A stretch of DNA of 64,000 bases from Apoda limacodes (Eukaryota > Arthropoda > Insecta > Lepidoptera > Limacodidae). The notes beneath the pieces were generated by a model, which saw only the letters and a list, made by a program, of their open reading frames with translations, was not told where the DNA came from and searched no databases. The DNA lies in the NCBI GenBank assembly GCA_946406115.1, contig OX291551.1:30487381-30551380 (forward strand), in the 5' to 3' direction. The stretch's first letter is position 1; every line of letters begins with the position of its first letter. The position numbers and the translations under genes were made by a program. Positions 55,717-64,000 of the stretch are shown in pieces.

Positions 55717-55719
55717 AGT

Positions 55720-56965
55720 TATTAAATAAAATGCTTCAGAAACTTAGATATACCCTTAAGCCATCTAAGTGTAAGTTCGGATACACGCAGTTTAAATAAT
55801 TAGGGCATGTTGTATCCAAAGACGAGATTTTACGCGACAAAGAAAAGTTATCGCGTATTGAAGATAACAAGCCTCCGAAAGACATCAAGGGTGTAAGATC
55901 TTTGGTTGGTTTCTTATCGTATTACCGGAAGTTCATACCGAATTTTGCTAAAATTGCGTTGCCTTTGACAGATTTGACGCGGAAAATAAATAGTTTTCAT
56001 GGGGCGATAGATAAAATGTAAAAATAGATGAATTGTTAAAATTTGAATAAGTTGAATAAGTAAAATTAAGGACCCACCTTTTTGTTACAATATTTTTCGG
56101 ATGATGAAAGGCTCATTACAAAAATAGCGACGGATGCCAGCGATACGTGCCTAGGAGCCGTGTTGTAACAAGACGAAACTGAGAAAAATATGTTTCCAGT
56201 CATGTTCGTATCGATAAAGTTGTCGGTCGCCGAAAGAAATTTTCCGTAACAGAAAAAGCAACATTAGCCTTAATTTGGGCCTTAAATTTCTTTAGAGGTT
56301 ACATATGGGGTAAATCGGGTAAAGTAGATACTGTCCATAAAGGTTTGTGTTGGTTAGCGACTAAACGAAACAAATCAGGTCGGTTAGCCTGGTGGATATT
56401 GGCGTTACAGGAGTCTCAGTTCACTGTAACTCATTTGAAAGGCAAGCTAAATACATTAGCGGATTATATGTCGAGTTATCCACTAGAAGAAAGAACCTCA
56501 AAGAGATTTTAAGGATAATTTGGTAGTTTTAGCTATACAAATCGATCGCTTATAGGAAGAACAAAGCCGGGATGAATTTTGTACGAATATTCGCAATAGA
56601 TTATTGAATCGCGGAACGCCACGGTTCATAGGCTTTTGACGTGACAACGTCTTATAAATTGGTTTGCCGGGTGACACTTCAAGAAACTGCGTTACGCTCC
56701 GCTCACGTTATGCGCTCACAATGAGAGCGAGTGAGAGGCACGCGCCCGCCTAAGAGCGAGAGAGACAGACATAAAATCATTGTCACGTAAAACTTTCGCC
56801 CGTATACCGACTTTACAGGCAACCAGTTTTTTTCATAAGGGAAAATCTAATAATGCATGCATGGATAGAGAGAAATCCAAATATGTTACACCTAAAAGTT
56901 TAATGCATGAACTTCTAGCTGAGTTCATGACGACGCAATGTCAGTAGGTCATCTAGGTGGGCAAC
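55720..56965 (+). mobile_element. Ty3/gypsy pol remnant
   Basis: Plus-strand frames with stops follow a gypsy polyprotein: LRYTLKPSKCKFGYTQF and LGHVVSKDEILRDKEKL (end of the reverse transcriptase), GVRSLVGFLSYYRKFIPNFA (connection), ATDASDTCLGAVL and TEKATLALIWALNFFRGY (RNase H), then SQFTVTHLKGKLNTLADYMS. After an insertion at about 56637-56822 the start of the integrase zinc region is readable (VTPKSLMHELLAEF, then GHLGG after a frame change). It stops at 56965, where hAT-flanking DNA begins. The element has no visible LTRs here. It is a fragment only, broken many times. Confidence 0.85.
56637..56822. mobile_element. Short insertion within gypsy pol
   Basis: About 186 bases interrupt the gypsy frame. 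They start TTGACGTGACAACGTCTTAT and contain GAGAGGCACGCGCCCGCC, a run of GAGAGAGACAGACA and end near TTTACAGGCAACCAG. The words match a dispersed lepidopteran noncoding repeat by memory. Exact ends and class are unknown. Confidence 0.4.
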
Positions 56966-57206
56966 CCTTGACATTCTGAGGACCAAACTTTGCAAATACG
57001 TTTCCGGGCCGCGTTTAAAAGTACTTAGTGCATTTTAAAGTAGTGATACTATTTTTTGCGATAGATATTAGACATGAAATAATACAACAATGTTGTTATA
57101 GTACAATTTACTAAAATAACAAAATGAAATTAAAAAAAATGGTACATTATAATCAAATCGTGAAATTTGCAATTGTTACAAACTACGAAAGTTAAATACA
57201 CCGAAA

Positions 57207-58831
57207 TCAATGAGACACTTGAGCTTGAATTTGGGAAACTAATCCATCGATATTTGGATTAATTCCACTGATACAATTTTTTTCCCAAATTATCGTCAGT
57301 CAGTCTCGTACGAAGTGTTTATTTATTAACGTTCATCAATGAAAAGAACGCATTCATAAGTACCGCCAAACGCACAAATCAATCTTCTTGCGAATTTTCT
57401 AAGCTGCGGAAAATTGTCTTTTTTAGGTATTTTTTGTAGAAATTGCACAACTCTACGTCTTTAAATTTGGATTTTAAGAGTGAGTTTTCTTGAATCTCGA
57501 TCAACTCCATTTGTATGTGTATTGGAGCATTTTTTAGATTACATTTTGTAGGAGTAGCAAATAAACTGAAACAGTCTTCCATGTCTTTGGTCGCTAAATC
57601 TGTTCGAAAATTGTTTCGAGAGTAAGCAATATTTTTATATTTAGAGAGCGTGTTGAAATGGTAACTGTTACCAGACAGCATCTGTGACTCCCACAAGCGT
57701 AGTTTGATCTGAAACGCTTTTAAATGGCGGTACAAATCACTAACTAACTGTCCTTGTTTTTGAAGTTTCAAATTTAAATCATTCAAATAGCCTGTAAGAT
57801 CAACCAGAAATGCTGTCAAATATCCATTTTTGGTCACTTAATTCAGATAGTGGTTTATCTTTTATAAAGTCTGCTATCTCATTTCTAAGCTCGTAAAACC
57901 GTTTCAACATTTTTCTTTTGCTCAGCCATCAGACTTCACAATAATGTTACGTCGTTATATTCAGCTGATATTTCATCCAAAAACGCCTTGAACTGACGAT
58001 GGTTAAGCCCTCGGGATCGAATAAAGTTGGTGGTTTTTACTACCACATTCATAAAATTTTGGAGTCGAATGGACTTAGAACACAAGTTCTGTTGGTGGAT
58101 AATGCAATGAAGGACTATCAAATCATCTTTTTGCACATTTAATTCTGTTGCTTTTCCATCCGTCAAAGTCCGATGAAACCTTTACGTAGGCCGACCATAG
58201 AAGGAGCATACTCATACCATCAGTGCATACTCCAGTTAATTTTGACCTTGGCAAGCCAAAACTTGTGAATACCTTTTGAACTTCAATAAAAATATCATCT
58301 CCTGTAGTGGCTCCTTTTCGCGGCTGTAAAGCAAGTAATTCTTCAGTAACAGTAAACTCCTTATCAACACCTCGAATAAATATACCTAGCCAGCTGAGAT
58401 GTGTCAGAGACATCGGTCCACTTGTCTAATGCTATGGAAAATGATTCAAAACCAGCCACACTTCTGAAATACACTCCTTGATAATGTTCCTTCGGCAAAT
58501 GGATTTAATGTCTTTGCTAATTTGAGCTAACTATAAAACTAGCTTTCACAACATTATCAAGTTGTGTTCTTTGTTTATGAAACATTTGTTGCTTTTTTTC
58601 CAAATTTGCGGTAAGCTTCTGGATTTTATCTGTTCTTAATTGTCCTGTCAGTAAGTGCAGCGTAGCATGCTTAGTTGATTAATGCCTCGTTATATTGAAT
58701 TCTTTCATTACTGAAATGGACAGCAAACAAATAGGCTCACCATTGTGCAAGATAAAAAAGAATTCTTCAGTCCATTTTTCTTGAAACTGGCGACCCCCTG
58801 TATCTTCTTTTCGTTTCTTTCCACCAGACAT
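57207..58831 (-). pseudogene. hAT transposase (GTF2IRD2/ZBED-type), near full length, broken
   Basis: The minus-strand ATG at 58831 starts MSGGKKRKEDTGGRQFQEKW. The frame then carries stops and frameshifts but is collinear with hAT proteins annotated as GTF2I repeat domain-containing protein 2-like. Blocks in order are GFESFSIALDKWTDVSDTSQ, GVDKEFTVTEELLALQP, GLPRSKLTGVCTDG, LIVLHCIIHQQNLCSK, FLVDLTGYLNDLNLKLQ, FQIKLRLWESQMLSGNSYHF and, at the end, NPNIDGLVSQIQAQVSH with a TGA at 57207. Total span is 1.6 kb, close to the usual length. A GTGGGCAACCC word at 56954 could be its left terminal repeat; the right one was not found. Such genes are transposon-derived and this copy is inactive. Confidence 0.85.
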
Positions 58832-59000
58832 AATTTTTGTTTACTTTTCGTTCAATACACTTAATAACAAACTATAGTTAGTAACAACTCAAGAAGCACA
58901 CAAAGTCACAAAGCAAGCTGACGGCTGGAGCAGTTCGCTAGGATATCGCTTGTCCAAGTTATCACCTCGGTAGCTCAAATAGAACTGAAATAACGTTCTT
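58832..59000. other. Flank between hAT and LINE A
   Basis: This is short noncoding DNA; it would contain the hAT right end if preserved. Confidence 0.4.
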
Positions 59001-59114
59001 TTTTTTTTTTTTTTTCTGAGCTGACTATGCAGTTGGCTGTTGTAGCCATTACTGCTTCACCGGACTTTTGGGGCGAGACTCCGAAGGAGCCTCAGCCCAT
59101 ATAGCGCCCAACGC

Positions 59115-62100
59115 TCAAGGGCTCCCCGCGAGGGAAGCCTTGGCTTGGGTTGTCGCTCTCGGGGGCGTCCCTTCGACCGGCGTGAGTCTCGAACCCGAAG
59201 GTGAGTCACCGCCAGGAGGGGAGTTCCCCGTTACGCGGGTGCGGTTGCGATTGAGTGGGGGCGAGAAGCGCCCCGGCACTCTTTGATACCTAGTGTATCC
59301 TTGTGGGCGCCGACGAACCCGGGGACGTCGGCGTCGTGTTTGGAGGGAGGCCCTATTCGGGGAGGTCGTAGAGACTAATCCCGCTATCCGGACAGCGAGA
59401 TCGTCATCTGGGGACGTTAGTACGTGCCGAGGCCGCCTAACAATAGTTTTACGACCGTGACCGGGTCGATCGGGGGGACGATACGTTGTGGATTGCACAA
59501 TTAATCGATTCGGGTGATTTTGCGTACGCTCGAAAGAGCGGACTGCCAAGTCTTTAAAGTATTGGGGAATCGTGGGAAGTTCGAAGTCTCTGTGTAGGTC
59601 CGCATTGCGAACGTACCAAGAGGCTCCAGAGGCCGCTCTGAGAAAGCGGTTTTGGAGGGTCTGGAGTTTGTGGAGATTGCGCTTGGACAGCGCAAAGACA
59701 ACGCTAGCATAAGCTAGTATGGGGCGGATGCAAGTTGTGTAAAGATTTAGCTTATTTCTAAGCGACATCTTACTATACTTGCCTATCATGGGATAGAGAC
59801 GACCGAGGACAAAAGCGGCTCGGTCTCTGACTATTTTGGTGTGAGCTTGGAAGTTCAAACGACTTTCCATGGTCACACCGAGATATTTGGTCTTATTTTG
59901 CCAGGGAATGGCACGACCGAAAAGAGAAAGGGGAGGAGGCCGCGGAGGGCGGCCTAAGGTAAAAAGGACGGCAGAGCTTTTGTCGGGATTCACCTCGATT
60001 CTCCATTTCCGAAACCACTCGCCTAGGGCGGTGATAGCGGGTTGGAGTCTCTCAGTGATTCGACTCACTTGCCTATCGGTAGTATAGAGAGCGGTATCGT
60101 CCGCAAAGAGGGCTAGATTGGTACCTATCGTTTTAGGGATATCGTTAGTGTATAGAAGGTACAAGATGGGGGCAAGCACGGACCCTTGCGGGACTCCTGC
60201 TTCTATGGGACGGGGGGAAGATAGAGTGCCTTTAACTTTGTAGCGAAAGCTACGATTCGACAAATAGTCTCGTATGATGAGCACGAGACGATCTGGCAAC
60301 TGAAAGTTGTACAGTTTAAAATTAAACCGTTGTGCCAGACTTTGTCGAAAGCTTTCGCTACATCGAAGAAGACAGCGCCCGTGTGACGGGTCTTACCTAA
60401 CGCTGGCCGAAAGCCAGTAAGAATATGTTCCGTTATGCGGAGGACTTGATGGACGCATGAGTGTTTGGCACGAAAGCCAAACTGCTCATCTATTAAAATG
60501 CCTCTGGAGACTATAGCGTTCCGTAGGCGAGCGAGGAGGAGGCGTTCATAGAGTTTACCAAGGGCCTTTAGTAAACTTATGGGGCGATAGGAGGACGGCT
60601 CGGTACGAGCTCTACCTGGCTTATGGATGCCTATAACAATTGCATCTTTCCATTGAGATGGAAAGATGCAATGCTCCATAGCAGCGTTAAAGATCGCTAC
60701 TAGGAGGCAGACAAGGGGCAGAGTGAGGCGCTTTAGGATACCGTTAGAGATACCGTCCGCACCGGGGACTTTACGGGGGCGTAGGTCTTTGATGACCTGT
60801 ACGACTTCGTCGACAGTGACAGGGGGCAGGGGATCTTGTGGAGGCAGAGAAGTTCTGCGCTCCACTTCGCCGTCTACCTCGCGCACGTGGTCGGGATCGA
60901 AGGGCTGTGTGCTTAAGGCACATTGGGCTTGGAGGCTAGACGCTAGGCAATCCGCTTTTTCGTCGTCGTTGAACGCGGGAACGTTGTTGGGACGAGATAA
61001 CGGAGGGAGAGAGTTTGCGGTTTCGGATTTTAGAGCTCTGGCTAAGTGCCAATAAGCTTGGTGAGAAGGAGAAATGTTCGCCATAAGATCACCGAAACGT
61101 TGGGCGCGGAGCTCAGCTACAGCGGTTCTTACACGGCGGTGTAAGTCGTTGAAGCGAGCTTTATTATCGATAGTGGGAGTGCGATCGCGTGCGCGGCGGG
61201 ACGCATTACGCTCAGTCATTAGCCACCTGATGTGCTGAGGCAGGATTAGGTGGTGATAATCACCAACCGGCACCTGTCGTGAGCACTCGCCAACGGTGGC
61301 GGTCAGGTGGCTAGTGAGTGAGTCGAACGCTACGTTAAGATCGGTTGCGGATGAGATTACGTCGGGAAAGCGGTCTAGATGTGGCGAGCTGGGATTTTCG
61401 AGCAATTGCCCAAATTTATCCCAGTCCGTCACAGTTCTAGTGTCGGGAGGAGAGTCCGAAGGGGAACCTAATCGGAGGATGACAGGGCGGTGGTCCGAGT
61501 CAAGTTCGTCAAGCACCTCTATAGAACGAAAGCTTAGCCTTACGTTCTTTAGAAGTGCTATGTCGAGTACGTCGGGGTTATTCCGAGTATTGTGGGGAAA
61601 GAAAGTGGGCGTCATGGGAGCGATAATGTCAAAGTTTAGTCTGTCAACTAAATCGTCAAGGAGTCTGCCTCTCCGTGAAGTTACAAAAGAGTTCCAGCGG
61701 CGATGCTTGCAATTTAGGTCGCCGGCAAGAATGACGGCGTCGCCTAAATTTAAGAGCGACTGAAGGTCGCTCTCGAGCAAGTCTTTTAGGGGAGAGAGAT
61801 AAACCGATGCAATGATGATCGGCTGATGGCCGGTCATCGCTAAGCGAAAGACGGATGCTTCTAAATTCGTAAGTGGTGGAAGATCGATAGGGGAGCAATG
61901 CAGGGAGCGCCTGTAATAGATGAGAGTGCCTCCGAGATTGGAGGCAGTTCTATCATTACGGACGGTGCGATAGTTCGCGATCGAAGGGGTACGGACAGCG
62001 GGCTTTAGGAACGTTTCCTGGATGAGGAAGACGTCCAGTTTTTGGGACGAGAGGAATTGCGATAATTCCTCTCTTTGGTTGCGGAGACCGTTGGCATTAA

Positions 62101-62152
62101 AATAGCCTATGGAGACGGACCGGGGTTTTTCACGCGCGGTTGTGCAATCCAT
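59115..62152 (-). pseudogene. LINE A ORF2: endonuclease and reverse transcriptase, one frameshift
   Basis: ORF2 starts at the ATG at 62152 (MDCTTAREKPRSVSIGYFN), 21 bases after the ORF1 stop and in the same frame. The endonuclease occupies about residues 15-230 (GYFNANGLR, LIQETFLKP, LAGDLNCKHRRWN, SDHRPVIL). The reverse transcriptase follows, with RPRKVPGADGISN, SSYRPISLLKALGKLYERLL, EQFGFRAKHSC and FFDVAKAFDKVWH. A one-base frameshift near 60330 then moves the frame to 60299-59115, which continues with PDRLVLIIRDYL, GVPQGSVLAPILYLLYTNDI, LALFADDTALY (the catalytic FADD) and KTKYLGVTMESRL. The tail is arginine- and proline-rich. Apart from the frameshift, all catalytic motifs are present. 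Confidence 0.95.
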
Positions 62153-62173
62153 TTTGGTTTTAAGGTTTTGGAG

Positions 62174-63990
62174 CTACCCTGCGGAGGGCGGCGAAGAAGT
62201 CGCGATGCTTAGCCATGAAGCCGAGCATTTGAGAGAGATCGGTGATCTGTACGTATTCGGCGTACACGACCTCGAAATAGGCTGCGTCGCAAACCCAAGA
62301 GAGTTCGGCGAGAATGTCGAGGTGCTGCTGCTCGGCCGTCTGAGCGGCGTTGCGGGGCAGCGCGAGAGAGGGCGCGGGGGGGCAAGGCGCGTTTGCGCGA
62401 GAGGTGCGGGAGCACTTCTCATAGGCGCTGGACGCGGAATGTCCCGGGACATGAGAGGGGCGGGGTAGGGAATACCCGTGACTGAGACGGGCCCGGGGAG
62501 TGTAGACAAAAGTTTGTCTGTCTCCTTCGATTTGGACGCGTCAACTAGCGCTGGAGGACGGCTCCAGGCGTTGACAGCGGGGAGGGGTGCAGGCACGAGC
62601 GGAGCCTGTTGGCGGGGGGCGGGGGGACGCGATTTACCCTGTTTGGGTTTACGCGAGCTCTGTTTGGGAGCTTTGGGGCACCCGCGGTAATTCGCTGGGT
62701 GGCCTTCGCTCCCACAGAGTACGCAAACGACCGGGTCGGATGCGTTAGAGCGATCGCGATCACAGTCCGGAGTGGCGTGATTGCGCAAACATTTCACACA
62801 GCGCGGTCTGCGTCTGCAGTTGCGCTGTGCGTGGCCATAAAGCTGGCATCGGTGGCATTGACCCGGGTTCGACCGCTTGTGCGGAGTCTCGACCCGGACG
62901 CCCTTGAGGCTGCACACATCTTTAATGTTAAAGATGGCTTTGCCTTCTTTGGTCAGGTCTAGTACTACGAGCACCATGTCGTAGCACTCTGACTTGTTAC
63001 GGCCATTGTACATTCTATGTACTTCCCGTACGGGGAGGCCTTGGACGATTAGGTCGTCCTGAACAGTCTTAGTGGAGAATTCCTTAGGAACTCCCCTTAT
63101 GACTGCTCGGAGAACGCGTTCCTCGGCCAGCGAGTAAGTATGGTACTCATACTTTTGGGCCGTGATGAAAGCCGTTAGATTTCGGAAATCTGACGGTGTC
63201 GGGACCTGCACTTTGATGCCGCGCTCGGCATCATTGCGGGCGTGCGTATTATTTATACGCTTGGCCTTCATAGCGTTAGCTATATTTGGCCAGGCCCCTT
63301 TGTCTTTGATGACAATGAGGGGCGGAGTTTTTTCCGTCCATCCCGAAGTGGGACAGGCGGCCTGCGAAGAGGTGGCGGCGGGGGTTGTGTCCATGGCGGC
63401 TGGCTCAGGGCTGGCCGCCGAGGTGGACGGAGAGGGGGAAGCGCTCGGCGCTTTGAGGCGTTTAGCCTCGGAATCGGAGGGTTGAGGAGTAGAAGACTCC
63501 AGAGCGGATGCCGCCGAAGCCTTTTTGGACTTTCTTCCGCTTTTTCCCCTTTTTGGTCCCCAGGCCAACCACTTTGAAGCCTTCGTCTTCCTCGGACAAC
63601 GCCGACTCAGCGGACATTACGGCTGCTGGAGACAGGGGTGCGGTTTCGGAGGTTGCGGGGGGCGGGGTAGCGAGTGGCCGAGAAAGGGTCTCATCGGCTA
63701 CCGGAGTGGGGGGCGATTGGGCACAAGGCCCGAAGAGCGCGGCGAGCGACACGCGGGTCGCGATAGCGGGGTTCGCGGGAGAGAGAGCGCGAACGAGTGC
63801 GCGAGCGAGAGCGCGAACGGGACGGGGCACGCGGCGGCGAACATTGGAAGGGTACCGAGTTGTCGGACGTTTTGTGGGCAGCCACAGCCTGGATAGCGTA
63901 GGCTCGGATCAGATCTGAGTGATCACGAAGGCAAACCTTTATGATCTCCCCTATCTGTTCCCGGGACATGCCAGTGAGTAATTCGGCCAT
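62174..63990 (-). pseudogene. LINE A ORF1: gag-like CCHC nucleic-acid-binding protein, two frameshifts
   Basis: ORF1 packages the element's RNA. It starts at the ATG at 63990 (MAELLTGMSREQIGEIIKVC). An arginine/serine-rich stretch follows, then a frame change near 63750 and another near 63545. The rest reads to a TAG at 62174. The central PRE_C2HC-like region (FSTKTVQDDLIVQGLPVREV, LKGVRVETPHKRSNPGQC) precedes three zinc knuckles: CHRCQLYGHAQRNC, CVKCLRNHATPDC and CVLCGSEGHPANYRGC. A proline-rich tail ends ORF1. The arrangement is that of the Jockey/X-element ORF1. Open frames on the plus strand here are shadows caused by high GC. Confidence 0.92.
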
Positions 63991-64000
63991 GGCGGGAGTG

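Larger units (their letters stand above)
59001..64000 (-). mobile_element. LINE family A (Jockey clade), nearly complete copy 2
   Basis: The element runs on the minus strand from beyond 64000 to a poly(A) tail seen as T at 59001-59017. It holds ORF1 (63990-62174), ORF2 (62152-59115) and a 3' UTR of about 100 bases. Its GC content is far above the surroundings. Only a few single-base frameshifts break the ORFs, so the insertion is recent. The 5' UTR lies outside the window, so a target-site duplication cannot be checked. Two more copies are in this window (1-1740 and 36125-36345). Confidence 0.95.

Noticed and set aside
62400..63920. Several long plus-strand open frames here
   Set aside because: They are shadows of LINE A ORF1 caused by high GC; the zinc knuckles are on the minus strand.
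59001..64000. LINE A as a telomere-specific TRAS/SART element
   Set aside because: No TTAGG repeats flank the element, and its ORF1 zinc-knuckle and PRE_C2HC-like region point to the Jockey clade.

Overview
The window is a 64-kb piece of an insect nuclear genome, almost certainly a moth or butterfly. It is AT-rich, has the short TAGGTACCTA-type words common in Lepidoptera, and carries several repeat families I recognise from lepidopteran genomes: a dispersed repeat opening with AAGTGCGAGTCGGACTCGC, Helitron-like elements ending in CTAG-T, and Jockey-type LINEs. There are no bacterial operons and no CRISPR array. I recognised no tRNA or rRNA gene.

Only one host gene can be reconstructed with confidence: a riboflavin (vitamin B2) transporter of the SLC52A family on the minus strand. 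Its large GC-rich coding exon is at 27608-28639 and its last coding exon at 7398-7607. Matching splice sites in the same phase join them. The intron between them is 20,000 bases long and is packed with repeats: mariner and LINE fragments, a 113-bp satellite, 36/37-bp and 53-bp minisatellites, a diverged array of roughly 142-bp units of about 3 kb, and an RTE-like LINE fragment. A second possible host exon (37823-37946, minus) has strong GC3 bias and splice sites, but I do not recognise its gene.

Regions. 1-1740: part of a Jockey-clade LINE (family A, minus), meeting head-to-head the 3' end of another LINE (family B, plus, 1741-2120). 4.9-6.3 kb: a deleted mariner and a hAT-like transposase fragment with a 21-bp coding minisatellite. 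7.4-28.6 kb: the riboflavin transporter and its intron. 29-37.5 kb: minisatellites, a Tc1-like inverted-repeat end, a deleted Ty3/gypsy element interrupted by a 766-bp foldback element, a deleted mariner, another family A 3' end and a short Helitron-like element. 38.9-43.4 kb: minisatellites and a 1.7-kb element with long inverted ends. 44.5-47.1 kb: a decayed Jockey LINE (family D) and a piggyBac-like MITE. 50.1-51.3 kb: an inverted pair of LINE remnants. 52.3-54.1 kb: a THAP-domain reading frame between inverted repeats, a possible P-like transposon. 54.8-58.8 kb: a LINE B copy with a 46-bp hairpin, gypsy pol remnants and a nearly full-length decayed hAT transposase. 59.0-64.0 kb: a nearly complete, recently active-looking LINE family A copy with ORF1 (CCHC gag) and ORF2 (endonuclease plus reverse transcriptase), cut by the window edge in its 5' UTR.

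The elements form a nested, decaying transposon landscape around one metabolic gene. The most unusual structures are the foldback element with its own target-site duplication inside a gypsy gag, the THAP element, the template-switch hairpin in LINE B, the in-frame ORF1/ORF2 spacing of LINE A (fused into one frame in the second copy), and the diverged satellite inside the transporter intron.
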